Shown here: positions 33,232-41,856 of the stretch, one piece after another
How positions within the stretch are numbered: the first letter of the stretch is position 1
Layout: each line of letters opens with the position of its first letter
Assembly: GCA_025360585.1 (NCBI GenBank)
Contig: JANYBW010000031.1
Location: 1-48,961 of the forward strand
Length of the DNA stretch: 48,961 nt
Source of the DNA: Actinomycetes bacterium
GTDB taxonomy: Bacteria; Actinomycetota; Acidimicrobiia; IMCC26256; PALSA-610
Direction: 5' to 3'
The notes under the pieces: model-generated
Databases searched by the model: none
Seen by the model: only the letters and a program-made list of their open reading frames with translations
Told to the model about the DNA's origin: nothing
Translations under genes and position numbers: made by a program

Positions 33232-34281
33232 CTAATCGATATCTTCGAATTCCTCTTCGAGTTCTTCGATTTCGATCATGTCGCCGTCTTCGCCAATACC
33301 TGCAGCGATCCGGACCTTCTCGGCAATCTCGATCATCATGTCGGGATTCGCAGTGAGGAACTTCTTAACGTTCTCACGGCCCTGGCCAAGCTGTTCACCT
33401 TCGTAGGTGAACCAGGCCCCGGATTTCTTCACAACCCCGAGCTCAACCCCCACATCGAGGATCGACCCTTCACGGCTAATGCCCTTGCCGAACATGATGT
33501 CGAACTCAGCTTGCTTAAACGGCGGCGCAACCTTGTTCTTCACAACCTTGACCCGCGCGCGGTTCCCGACGATGTCGGCACCATCTTTGATGCTCTCTAC
33601 CCGGCGGATATCGAGACGCACCGAGGCATAGAACTTCAGCGCCCGCCCCCCCGGCGTCGTCTCGGGAGATCCGAACATGACGCCGATTTTCTCGCGAAGC
33701 TGGTTGATGAAAATCATGATCGTGTTGGTTTTGTTGAGGTTTGCGGTCAGTTTGCGCAATGCCTGACTCATCAAACGAGCTTGCAAGCCCATGTGCGTGT
33801 CGCCCATGTCGCCTTCGATTTCAGCACGTGGCACCAATGCCGCAACGGAGTCGATGACAATGACGTCAAGCGCGCCAGAGCGCACCAACATGTCGGCGAT
33901 TTCGAGCGCTTGCTCACCCGTATCGGGCTGCGATATCAGCAGATCATCGACATTCACGCCGATCGCAGCCGCATAGACCGGATCCATTGCGTGCTCAGCG
34001 TCGATGTAGGCACACACCCCACCATTGCGTTGCGCTTCGGCGACCACATGCGTGGCCAGCGTCGATTTTCCTGAGCTTTCTGGCCCGAAGATCTCAATGA
34101 CCCGGCCCCTTGGCAGACCACCTATACCCAACGCCAGATCGAGCGACAAGGCGCCCGTCGACACCGACGCAATACCCACATGCGTTTTTTCGCCGAGCCG
34201 CATGATGGAGCCTTTACCGAACTGCTTATCGATTTGGGCGAGTGCCATCTCGAGGGCTTGTTCACGTTCCACTGGTTTCAC
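33232..34281 (-). CDS. recA: Recombinase RecA
   Basis: A 349-residue RecA. Walker [10 protein letters not shown] is at residues 66-74, with Walker [11 protein letters not shown], the L1/L2 loop regions ([20 protein letters not shown]) and an acidic C-terminal tail ([11 protein letters not shown]). It drives homologous recombination and LexA cleavage. The annotated start is GTG at 34281, but an AAAGG element fits a GTG three codons later (34272) better, with an 8-nt gap. No recX follows, unlike the usual actinobacterial recA-recX pair. A promoter with a perfect SOS box lies about 200 nt upstream, and that leader contains 14-bp tandem repeats. No intein is present. Confidence 0.97.
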   Translation of the reverse strand: MKPVEREQALEMALAQIDKQFGKGSIMRLGEKTHVGIASVSTGALSLDLALGIGGLPRGRVIEIFGPESSGKSTLATHVVAEAQRNGGVCAYIDAEHAMDPVYAAAIGVNVDDLLISQPDTGEQALEIADMLVRSGALDVIVIDSVAALVPRAEIEGDMGDTHMGLQARLMSQALRKLTANLNKTNTIMIFINQLREKIGVMFGSPETTPGGRALKFYASVRLDIRRVESIKDGADIVGNRARVKVVKNKVAPPFKQAEFDIMFGKGISREGSILDVGVELGVVKKSGAWFTYEGEQLGQGRENVKKFLTANPDMMIEIAEKVRIAAGIGEDGDMIEIEELEEEFEDID

Positions 34282-34389
34282 CTTTCGTTGGCCAATTTGG
34301 CCGAATTCTTCGCTAGTAGTTGGGACGCATCATGGGGAAGTTGCTGCAGTGAAGAACCTACAGAGAGGGTGAGACATTGCACTCCAACC

Positions 34390-34440
34390 GGCCAATCCAG
34401 CCTGGCCAATCTGATCTGGCCAATCTGATCTGGCCAATCC
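34390..34440. repeat. 14-bp tandem repeat in the recA leader
   Basis: About 3.6 copies of a 14-bp unit beginning GGCCAAT: GGCCAATCCAGCCT, then GGCCAATCTGATCT twice, then a partial copy. Each unit has a TGGCCA palindrome, and TTGGCCAA-like motifs recur near 34289-34306. The repeats lie in the predicted untranslated leader of recA. Confidence 0.85.
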
Positions 34441-34487
34441 CTGCGCTGGAGCTCCGGCGAATCGCAAGGTTGTAATTCACGTTTATG

Positions 34488-34516
34488 ACCATAGCCCCGA
34501 ACGAGTGTTCGGTCAA
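34488..34516 (-). promoter_or_regulatory. recA promoter
   Basis: On the minus strand, TTGACC (34511-34516), a 17-bp spacer, and TATGGT (34488-34493). The LexA box fills the spacer. The expected start near 34481 gives a leader of about 200 nt. The 309-bp gap between recA and cinA holds this promoter, the SOS box and the tandem repeats, and no gene is seen in it. Confidence 0.75.
34498..34511. promoter_or_regulatory. LexA (SOS) box of recA
   Basis: CGAACGAGTGTTCG is a perfect match to the palindromic actinobacterial SOS box and sits between the -35 and -10 of the recA promoter. Confidence 0.92.
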
Positions 34517-34590
34517 GCATTGTCACAACATTTCTTGGCCAGCTCAGCGATACGCCCGCCGAAACGCAAGCTTCTGCGCGAAACGACGCC

Positions 34591-35847
34591 TTAGCGCCAG
34601 GGTTGCGCCGCAATCCCGTCGAGCCGCAAGCGCAACAGATTCATCACCGAGATCGTCGCGAATTGCCGAATGCGATCCCGGTCGCCCGGCATCCGAGTGG
34701 TGACCGTTTCGACGGCCACGCCCGGCAACGCGATCGCGAAGCACACCGTGCCGACCGCAACGCCGTCTTGTTCGGTCGGGCCCGCGACGCCGGTCGCTGC
34801 GATCGCAACGTCACATTGCAGTAGTCGTCGCACACCTTCGGCCATTTCGCGCGCGGCATCTTCGGAGACCACCGATGGCGCCGCGACGTCCAAGACATCG
34901 CGTTTCACGTCAGTCGCGTACGAAACGACTGACCCGCGAAATACGTCGCTTGCTCCCGGAACATTCACGATTCGCGACGAGATCAGACCGCCCGTCAACG
35001 ATTCAGCGACCCCGAGAGTCCAGCCGCGGGTGCGCAAACGATCGAGGACTGCGTATTCCATCGTTTGATCATCGATACCAAATACCAAGTCCCCGAGGAT
35101 TACTCGCAGTTCGGATTCTTCGGCCGCAACAATCGCATCGGCATCCGCGGCATCACGACCCTTCGCAGTGACCCGCACCACGAGGCCCTCGATACCGCGC
35201 GCCAGAAATGCAATTGTTGGATTGCCAACAGCTTCCAACGCGTCCAGACGATGCGCGACCATCTCGGCCAACGCGGATTCACTGGTGCCCCACGTTTTCA
35301 ACGCACGCGACGTAATCACCGAAGTTTCGCCGGAGCGCGCCAACAAATCCGGCAGGACTTGTTCCGTAATCATTTTTTGCATTTCGTACGGCACGCCGGG
35401 AACGGCGTAAATCACCTTGCCATCCACTTCGCACCGCAATCCCGGTGCGGTTCCGATCGGGTTCGGGATCGCCGCGCCCCCGGCCGGGATATCGGCTTGG
35501 CGCAAATTGTTTTGCGGCATATCGCGCAAACGCACTTTGAACATTGCCGCAATCGATTCCGCCAGCGCGTCGTCGCGAACCAAATCGACATTCATCACTT
35601 CGGCGATCGCGTCACGCGTGAGGTCGTCTTGGGTCGGGCCGAGACCACCGCAGACGATCAGCGAATCGGTTCGCGTGAGCATGTCGCGGATGGCAGCAAC
35701 AATGCGAGTTTGGTTATCGCCCAAGGCCCGGTGCTCAAAATTGTCGATGCCGTACAGCGCGAGCTGTTCGCCAATCCACGCAGAGTTCGTGTCGACTATT
35801 TGGCCCAACAACAGTTCGGTGCCGATAGCGAGGACTTCACAACGCAT
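34591..35847 (-). CDS. cinA: CinA family protein (nicotinamide-nucleotide amidohydrolase, damage-inducible)
   Basis: A 418-residue CinA with two domains: an N-terminal molybdopterin-binding-like (COG1058, ADP-ribose pyrophosphatase) domain with GTELLLGQIVDTNSAW and CGGLGPTQDDLTRDA, and a C-terminal PncC domain with AESLTGGLISSRI and GVAGPTEQDGVAVGTV, which deamidates NMN. CinA is commonly encoded next to recA in actinobacteria, as here (recA follows in the same direction after 309 bp). It starts 6 nt after pgsA, so it is in the rimO-pgsA-cinA transcript. All conserved motifs of both domains are visible. Confidence 0.95.
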   Translation of the reverse strand: MRCEVLAIGTELLLGQIVDTNSAWIGEQLALYGIDNFEHRALGDNQTRIVAAIRDMLTRTDSLIVCGGLGPTQDDLTRDAIAEVMNVDLVRDDALAESIAAMFKVRLRDMPQNNLRQADIPAGGAAIPNPIGTAPGLRCEVDGKVIYAVPGVPYEMQKMITEQVLPDLLARSGETSVITSRALKTWGTSESALAEMVAHRLDALEAVGNPTIAFLARGIEGLVVRVTAKGRDAADADAIVAAEESELRVILGDLVFGIDDQTMEYAVLDRLRTRGWTLGVAESLTGGLISSRIVNVPGASDVFRGSVVSYATDVKRDVLDVAAPSVVSEDAAREMAEGVRRLLQCDVAIAATGVAGPTEQDGVAVGTVCFAIALPGVAVETVTTRMPGDRDRIRQFATISVMNLLRLRLDGIAAQPWR

Positions 35848-35853
35848 CTCGTT

Positions 35854-36423
35854 CTACTTTCGTTCCCAGTTCACATAACCGCGTTGCAGAATCTGCAACC
35901 CCGAAATCACGGTGAGCACCGCGGCGCTGAGCAACACAATCTGCTGCCAGCCGACGGCGCGCTCCGTCCAGGGCAACAACACAAAACCAATAGCCGAAAA
36001 CTGTAAAAAAGCTTTGTATTTGCCGAGTTTCAGGGCCGGCATCACGATTCCGCGCCGCCCCGCTACTGAACGATACGCGGAGATTCCAAATTCTCGTAGC
36101 GCAATAATCACGACGGGCCACCACCAGATATCGCCGCGGTCGGCCATCACCGCCATGCCGCCCAGCACGATTATTTTGTCGGCGACAGGGTCCAGGAACG
36201 CTCCGCTGCGGGTGGCGCCATCACGACGGGCCAACCAACCATCGAGGCTGTCGCTGGTGGTCACGACAAACCAAAGTCCGCAGGTCGCCCACCCCGAACC
36301 GCGCGAGTGCATGAGTAACAGCGACGGCAACGCGATCAAAATACGCGTGATCGTGACCGCGTTCGCGGGAGTGGCGAGCGCGCTCTGCCCGAACCGCTTT
36401 GTGCCGACAGACGGAGCCATCAT
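35854..36423 (-). CDS. pgsA: CDP-alcohol phosphatidyltransferase, PgsA-type
   Basis: A 189-residue membrane enzyme with several hydrophobic segments and the CDP-OH-P motif D58-x2-D61-G62-x2-A65-R66-x7-G74-x3-D78-x3-D82. It most likely makes phosphatidylglycerol phosphate from CDP-diacylglycerol and glycerol 3-phosphate. It overlaps the rimO stop by 4 nt and is followed by cinA after 6 nt. The rimO-pgsA-cinA order supports PgsA rather than a phosphatidylinositol phosphate synthase. The start has two adjacent ATG codons (36423 and 36420), and the first gives the coupled overlap. Confidence 0.9.
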   Translation of the reverse strand: MMAPSVGTKRFGQSALATPANAVTITRILIALPSLLLMHSRGSGWATCGLWFVVTTSDSLDGWLARRDGATRSGAFLDPVADKIIVLGGMAVMADRGDIWWWPVVIIALREFGISAYRSVAGRRGIVMPALKLGKYKAFLQFSAIGFVLLPWTERAVGWQQIVLLSAAVLTVISGLQILQRGYVNWERK

Positions 36424-37769
36424 CGAGCGCGTACCGACCGAATCGCGGAGGCAAAGAGATCCGGGCCCTCGCAGCCTGTCACGATCGCATCGACAATCGC
36501 ACCGAAGGCGAACGCCGTTTCGGGATCATGATCGACCCGCACGATGCCATCGATTTCCGGAGCTTCGCGAAACGTGCGGCCCACAGTCATGCCGTCGTCG
36601 TCGATGCCATCGATGAGCACGCTGACCGTGGTTCCGATCAGCGCGGCGCGCCCCGCCGCAGTAATCGGTTCTTGCACCGAGTGCAGTTCGCTCAACCGTT
36701 CGCGAATCAGCATTGCGTCGATTTCGCCATCAAGATTGGCCGCCGTTGTATCGGCCTCACGCGAGTACGCGAAGAACCCTGCCCAATCAAGTTGCGCGGC
36801 ATCAAGAAACTCCAGCATCTCTTGATGCATTCCTTCGGTTTCGCCAGGAAAGCCGCAGATAAACGATGAACGAAAGGCAGCATCGGGTTGCTGGGCACGA
36901 ATATCGCTGATGAACGCCAAGAACTGTTGCGCGCTCCCCCAGCGTTTCATGCGCGCCAGCAACGGGCGCGATGCGTGCTGCAAGGAAAGATCGAAATACG
37001 CAACGACCGTTTCGAGTTCGAGCATCGTCGAGATCAATGGATCGCGCACCTCGGATGGATACAAGTAGAGCAAACGAACCCGATCAAGGCCGTCGATTCG
37101 CAACGCATCTACTTCACGCAGCAGCGGCGCGAGATCCCCCGGTCGATCAATATCGCGCCCGTACCAAGCAAGGTCTTGCGCAACCAGCACAAGTTCTCGG
37201 ACACCCCCGCGGACGAGCTCGCCCGCTTCGTGCAGGATTGAATCCATCCCGCGCGATCGTTGCTTGCCGCGAAACGTCGGGATCGCGCAAAACGCGCAGG
37301 CACGATCACACCCTTCGGCGACCTTCAGGTAGGCCCACGGCGTTGAGGACTTCGGCCGGCTCAACTCCAAGAGGTCGCGAACACCCTTTGGTTTGCTGCG
37401 CAATGTCACCGGTTGGCTCACCGCCATCCCGACTGCGCCGGCGATCGATGGCGCGCCCTCGAAACCGATGACGGCATCAACCTCAGGCAACGCGTCTGCC
37501 AGCTCATCGCCGTAGCGCTGGGCCATACAACCCGTCGCAACAACTTTGGCGCCGTCCTTGCGCGATGCGCTGAGTCCAAGCACAACTTCGATCGATTCTT
37601 CGCGCGCCGCTTCGATGAAAGCGCACGTATTGACGACCACGAGGTCAGCTTCTTCAGAACTCCCCGCAGCAATCAGGCCATCGGCGAGCAGCGATGCCGT
37701 CATCTTTTCAGAATCAACGGCATTCTTTGGGCACCCCAGGGTTTCAACCCAAAATCGCTGCGCAGTCAC
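36420..37769 (-). CDS. rimO: Ribosomal protein S12 methylthiotransferase
   Basis: A 449-residue radical-SAM enzyme that methylthiolates Asp88 of ribosomal protein S12. N-terminal cluster Cys are C13 (LGCPKNAVDSE), C49 and C81. The radical-SAM CxxxCxxC is C154, C158, C161 (EGCDRACAFCAIP). LGCPKN is the RimO signature that separates it from MiaB. A TRAM domain ends the chain. It starts at GTG (37769) and overlaps pgsA at its 3' end. Its upstream side is a 227-bp spacer filled largely by a 14-bp tandem repeat array, beyond which the next gene is divergent. Confidence 0.95.
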   Translation of the reverse strand: MTAQRFWVETLGCPKNAVDSEKMTASLLADGLIAAGSSEEADLVVVNTCAFIEAAREESIEVVLGLSASRKDGAKVVATGCMAQRYGDELADALPEVDAVIGFEGAPSIAGAVGMAVSQPVTLRSKPKGVRDLLELSRPKSSTPWAYLKVAEGCDRACAFCAIPTFRGKQRSRGMDSILHEAGELVRGGVRELVLVAQDLAWYGRDIDRPGDLAPLLREVDALRIDGLDRVRLLYLYPSEVRDPLISTMLELETVVAYFDLSLQHASRPLLARMKRWGSAQQFLAFISDIRAQQPDAAFRSSFICGFPGETEGMHQEMLEFLDAAQLDWAGFFAYSREADTTAANLDGEIDAMLIRERLSELHSVQEPITAAGRAALIGTTVSVLIDGIDDDGMTVGRTFREAPEIDGIVRVDHDPETAFAFGAIVDAIVTGCEGPDLFASAIRSVRAR

Positions 37770-37820
37770 CCAGCTAGATTACAAGGACCATCGGGCCGAA
37801 CCCTTGACCCACGGAGTCTG

Positions 37821-37956
37821 GCCAACGCCCAGCAACAACGCCCAGCCACCAACGCCCAACCACCAACCACCAACGCCCAGCCACCAACGCCCAGCCACCA
37901 ACGCCCAGCCACCAACGCCCAGCCACCAACCACCAACGCCCAGCCACCAACGCCCG
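37821..37956. repeat. 14-bp (7-bp based) tandem repeat array
   Basis: Nine copies of CAACGCCC in units of 14 bp (CAACGCCCAGCCAC), with half-units CAACCAC interleaved, between divergent rimO and the acyltransferase gene. There are no unique spacers, and the unit is far shorter than CRISPR repeats. Confidence 0.88.
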
Positions 37957-37996
37957 ATAACCTAGAGTGCGAGATCTTCCAAAGCGGCGACGATTG

Positions 37997-39967
37997 ATGA
38001 CCACAGCACCAATGGACGCGGAACCCTGCCCGCACTCCCAAGAGTCCGGAAACGCCGACATTTCTCGCAACCGGGCTCCTCGCTATCGGCCGGCGCTCGA
38101 TGGCCTGAGGGGCATTTCGATCCTTGCGGTCTTAGCGTTCCATCAACAGATCGGGCAAGGCCCTGATTGGGCACCGGGTGGGTTCATCGGAGTCGATGTC
38201 TTCTTCGTACTTTCTGGGTACCTCATCACCACGATTCTGATCCGGGAGTACTCAGCTACTCAACGAATCACGCTCCGAAACTTCTGGGCACGACGCGCTC
38301 GGAGATTGTTGCCGGCGCTGGCGGTTTTGACCGGTGTCGCATCGGTGTGGTCCGTGGTGTTTGCAAACACTCAGCAACGGGCCACCCTGCGGGCATCGAT
38401 GCTCGCCACTGTTTTGTACGTGCAGAACTATTGGCAGTTCGTAGGGTCTGGCATTCGCAGCTCACCGATCGGCCCGACCTGGTCGCTTTCACTCGAGGAA
38501 CAGTTCTATGTGGTTTGGCCGCTACTGCTGATCGTTGCGTTGCGACTGACTCATGGCAATCCTACGAAGGTGTTCCGGATCACCGCGACGCTGTGTTGCC
38601 TCGCAGCAGTAACGACCAGTTTGGTGTTTCGCTTTTCAACTTGGGAACATGCGTACTACTCGTTGGAATCCCGATGCGTCGCGATTTTGGTCGGGGCTGC
38701 ACTCGCACTGTGGCTGCGCGAACGCATCGCTACCCAGACCGACCGAACCGCACGCATCGTCGCTCGGATTGGCGCACTCGCGATCGTTGGGCTTGTCCCG
38801 ATTGTTTTGGTCGTGCACCATTCAGATGCTTGGCTGTTTTACGGCGGCTTCGCTGGAGTCGCGGTCGGAACTAGCACAATCGTGTGGGCATCGGTTCAGC
38901 ATCAACCGAGCCAACTCCAACGAGCGTTGAGCTGGAAGCCATTGGTTGTCCTTGGTCGAGTCTCGTACGGCGCGTATCTCTTTCACGTGCCGATCTACTA
39001 CATGATCAATTACGCCCACACTGGTTTGCATTCCTATGACCTCGTCGTCATCCGGCTCGCAGCCACGCTGTTGGTTGCCGGGTTGTCGTACCAATTCGTC
39101 GAGCAGCCGATTCGCACCGGCGAACGATTCGCCTCCGCCGGAACCCATACCCGCACCCAGGTCATCGCCGTGATCGCGGCAATGTCCGCAATATTTTTGA
39201 TCGCGACATCGGGCGGATCGAAACCTGATCAAAGCACCTTGCAAGCGATTAGCTATTACAATCGCGCGTCGCTCGGGTTCCGCGGGACACCGCGTCTGCT
39301 CATCGCGGGCGAAGGCATCGTTGCGCGCATCGACCAAGCAACAAACGGTTGGCACCGCAATCGGCAACTCAACACCGCGACGTCATACACATTCGGATGC
39401 ACACTGTTTCGCGGCGACATCGTGATGAATGGAGCGGTGAAGCCGTCCTACGATTGTTCCGCTCGCGACCGAGATCAGTCCAAGACCGCATTGGTTGGCT
39501 TTTCTCCGGATCTGACGATCGTCGTTTCGGACCAAGGTGAACTCTTCGATCGATCGCTCCTCGGACGCGAGATTCCAATGAGCTCACACACATTCGAGGC
39601 CTATTTCGTTGGCCAGCTTGAACGGCTCCGCCGAACGTACACGTCCCGAGGCGGCCGCTTCGCGATCACAACTATTCCCTGCGGTGTCAGCACCACGTCT
39701 CCTATCGATACTCTGCGATCAGATGGGAGTCGTCGGGCCAACGCGAATCGTCTCATCACCAATTGGGTGGCGCGCAGTACGTCGAAGGTTCAACTGATCG
39801 ACCTCGCAACATTCTTGTGCCCCAACGGCGCCACACGCCGGACTGGAACGACACTCCCCGACGGGTATCTGCTCACGCCATCGGGAAACCAGCAGGTCCT
39901 CGATTGGTTAGTGCACGAAGCCGGAACGGTCCGACGCCAGGCGGCGCTCCCGCAGCAACAAGACTAA
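37997..39967 (+). CDS. Membrane acyltransferase (OafA/YrhL type) with degenerate SGNH domain
   Basis: A 656-residue protein. The N-terminal acyltransferase-3 domain has about ten membrane helices and the conserved start RYRPALDGLRGISIL with the active-site His49 (AFHQQ), GVDVFFVLSGYLIT and LSLEEQFYVVWPLLL. It would transfer acyl groups from the cytoplasm to surface glycans. The C-terminal region (about 420-640) aligns in position with an SGNH esterase domain, but the expected GDS motif reads GEG (438-440) and the DxxH motif is D622-G-Y-L625. The nucleophile Ser and catalytic His therefore appear lost. The start is ATG 37997; a GTG 30 nt upstream is possible. No glycan cluster is nearby. Confidence 0.87.
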   Translation: MTTAPMDAEPCPHSQESGNADISRNRAPRYRPALDGLRGISILAVLAFHQQIGQGPDWAPGGFIGVDVFFVLSGYLITTILIREYSATQRITLRNFWARRARRLLPALAVLTGVASVWSVVFANTQQRATLRASMLATVLYVQNYWQFVGSGIRSSPIGPTWSLSLEEQFYVVWPLLLIVALRLTHGNPTKVFRITATLCCLAAVTTSLVFRFSTWEHAYYSLESRCVAILVGAALALWLRERIATQTDRTARIVARIGALAIVGLVPIVLVVHHSDAWLFYGGFAGVAVGTSTIVWASVQHQPSQLQRALSWKPLVVLGRVSYGAYLFHVPIYYMINYAHTGLHSYDLVVIRLAATLLVAGLSYQFVEQPIRTGERFASAGTHTRTQVIAVIAAMSAIFLIATSGGSKPDQSTLQAISYYNRASLGFRGTPRLLIAGEGIVARIDQATNGWHRNRQLNTATSYTFGCTLFRGDIVMNGAVKPSYDCSARDRDQSKTALVGFSPDLTIVVSDQGELFDRSLLGREIPMSSHTFEAYFVGQLERLRRTYTSRGGRFAITTIPCGVSTTSPIDTLRSDGSRRANANRLITNWVARSTSKVQLIDLATFLCPNGATRRTGTTLPDGYLLTPSGNQQVLDWLVHEAGTVRRQAALPQQQD

Positions 39968-40084
39968 CAACGCGCGCCGATGGGTGAAAGGTAATCCGAT
40001 GCAAGAATCCAGTTTCGCGCCCTCGTCGCTGCGCTCCGGGGCCGCTCGGGCCACGGGCGGCGCCGCGCTTCGTCGATATCAGCC

Positions 40085-40113
40085 AGAATCCGTCGCCTTT
40101 TGGCGCGCCCTCT
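40085..40113. repeat. 29-bp dispersed repeat, copy 2
   Basis: 27/29 match to 13889-13917. It lies 9 nt past the stop of the chemoreceptor gene. A shorter degenerate version (AGAATCC then CGCGCCCTC) is just upstream at about 40004-40024. Confidence 0.6.
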
Positions 40114-40122
40114 AAATCGAAT

Positions 40123-41733
40123 TCACCGTTGCTCGGCCACTTCGAATTGATCCACAATTGCTCGCAGTTCAGCCGCGGCATCCGCGAGATCAAGCGCGGC
40201 CCGTTGCGCGGCGTTTGCTGCAGCAGAGGTGTCGTTCGAAGCCGAGGCTACGGAACCGATATTTGCACCGATCGACAGCGACACGGCGACCACATGCTGC
40301 GCAGAGCGTTCAATTTCGCTCGTCGTCGAAGACTGTTGATCGAACGCTGCTGCAATCGTGTATTGCGCGTCGCCGATAGCGCCGATCACGTCTTCGATTT
40401 CCACCATCGCAGTCACGACTTCTTTCGTGTAGGTCTGGATCGCAGCAATACGCGTTTCGATGTCCGCGGTAGCGCGAGCAGTCCCTTGAGCCAGCTCTTT
40501 GACTTCACTTGCAACAACGGCAAAACCAAGCCCTGCATCACCAGCCCGGGCCGCCTCGATAGTCGCGTTCAACGCGAGCAGATTGGTCTGATCCGCAATC
40601 GAATTGATGAGTCGAACCACTTCAGCGATCTCAGAACCCGACGCATCGAGCGCCTGGACCGTACGGTTGGTCCGCTGAGTAGCGGACGCGGCGGTATCGG
40701 TGATCTTGGTAACGTCTTCCGCTGTACGGGCGATTTCAAGTGCACTTCCGGCAAGCTCCGAAACTCCGCGGGCCATACTTCCGACATCGACGCTGACTTG
40801 TGCTGTAGCGCTGGCTGCCACTGCGGCTTGCGTAGCGGTTTGATGAGCGCCTGCCGCCAACGTGGTGCTCAACCCACTCATCGCATCGGAAGATTGCGCC
40901 AACACTTCAGCGTTGCGAGTAATTGCTCGCATCGTTGAGCTCATTCGATCAATCGTCGTGCGAAACGCGTCGGCTAAACGGCCGATTTCATCGTTGGAGA
41001 CGTGTTCGACCGTCACTGAAAGATCGCCTTGGGCGATCGCGGTCGCGACGGTGGTCAGCTCTTGCAAAGGTCGCTTCGTTGAGCGTTGCAACCAGATAGC
41101 CGCGCCGGCCATGGCGAGCAACACGACCGCGGCGGCACCGGTCAACTTCCAATTCGCGTCAGATTCAATGTCATCGGCACTGGCTTCCGAAGCCTTATTT
41201 TGTCGTGTTGCCAACGCCACGACTTGATCTATTGCCGAACGGTGTCGTTCGTATTGCGCGCGCATCGGTCCGTTCACAATCTGACGCGCCAACTCGCTGT
41301 TGTTCACACGCGCCGCTGGAATCAAGTCGCGGGTCGCGATGCGATAGAACTCAATCGCTGGCCGAAACGACTCGTCGATCAACGCGCGTTTCATCGGCGA
41401 ATCAGTCAACAGTTGTTCCCAATACGTGTGGCGGGTTTCGAACTCGCCTTTCAACGCGGCTAACCGCTTCACCAGTGGTTCAATGTCATTTCGCGATGCC
41501 GGGGTCGCCAACTGGAACGCGACAAGATAGCTCTCCAGGACGTATTCAGGGGGCGGCAGTACGTCGGCAATCAGCACGTTGCTCTGCATGATGTCGTTGT
41601 ACGCCGGGCTCTTAATGCGGATCTGATCCGTTGCAATACGCGCGGTCAAGCCGAATCCGGCGAAACCAATAAATGCGATCGCAGTCGGGATGAATAATTT
41701 TGCTCCGAGCGACCAATCTCGTGGTGTCTTCAC
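40123..41733 (-). CDS. Methyl-accepting chemotaxis protein
   Basis: A 536-residue transmembrane chemoreceptor. A first membrane helix (about 11-31), a predominantly helical periplasmic sensor (about 35-195, four-helix-bundle type), a second helix (about 196-216), a HAMP domain (217-270) and the signalling domain follow. The hairpin tip has the conserved [20 protein letters not shown], which binds CheA and CheW. The C-terminus has no CheR-docking pentapeptide. It starts at GTG with GGAG five nt upstream. No che genes are adjacent, so it must work with a chemosensory cluster elsewhere. The ligand is unknown. The isolated flagellin at 4.3 kb suggests a motility system in the same organism. Confidence 0.93.
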   Translation of the reverse strand: MKTPRDWSLGAKLFIPTAIAFIGFAGFGLTARIATDQIRIKSPAYNDIMQSNVLIADVLPPPEYVLESYLVAFQLATPASRNDIEPLVKRLAALKGEFETRHTYWEQLLTDSPMKRALIDESFRPAIEFYRIATRDLIPAARVNNSELARQIVNGPMRAQYERHRSAIDQVVALATRQNKASEASADDIESDANWKLTGAAAVVLLAMAGAAIWLQRSTKRPLQELTTVATAIAQGDLSVTVEHVSNDEIGRLADAFRTTIDRMSSTMRAITRNAEVLAQSSDAMSGLSTTLAAGAHQTATQAAVAASATAQVSVDVGSMARGVSELAGSALEIARTAEDVTKITDTAASATQRTNRTVQALDASGSEIAEVVRLINSIADQTNLLALNATIEAARAGDAGLGFAVVASEVKELAQGTARATADIETRIAAIQTYTKEVVTAMVEIEDVIGAIGDAQYTIAAAFDQQSSTTSEIERSAQHVVAVSLSIGANIGSVASASNDTSAAANAAQRAALDLADAAAELRAIVDQFEVAEQR

Positions 41734-41856
41734 GCCCGCTCCAATCAGATGTTGACTAGTGTTTCATCGACCAGGGCGCTGCGCGAGTGAGTACTCGGCA
41801 GTAACAATGCACGTTGCCATCCGATGACCGCGGACAGTGTTCAGATTGTCTCGCGC

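Noticed and set aside
33106-34074. Open reading frame of 322 codons on the plus strand opposite recA
   Set aside because: Antisense shadow of recA; its sequence has no domain and the recA frame is unmistakable.
37821-37956. CRISPR array
   Set aside because: The unit is only 14 bp, repeats are contiguous without unique spacers, and no cas genes are in the window.
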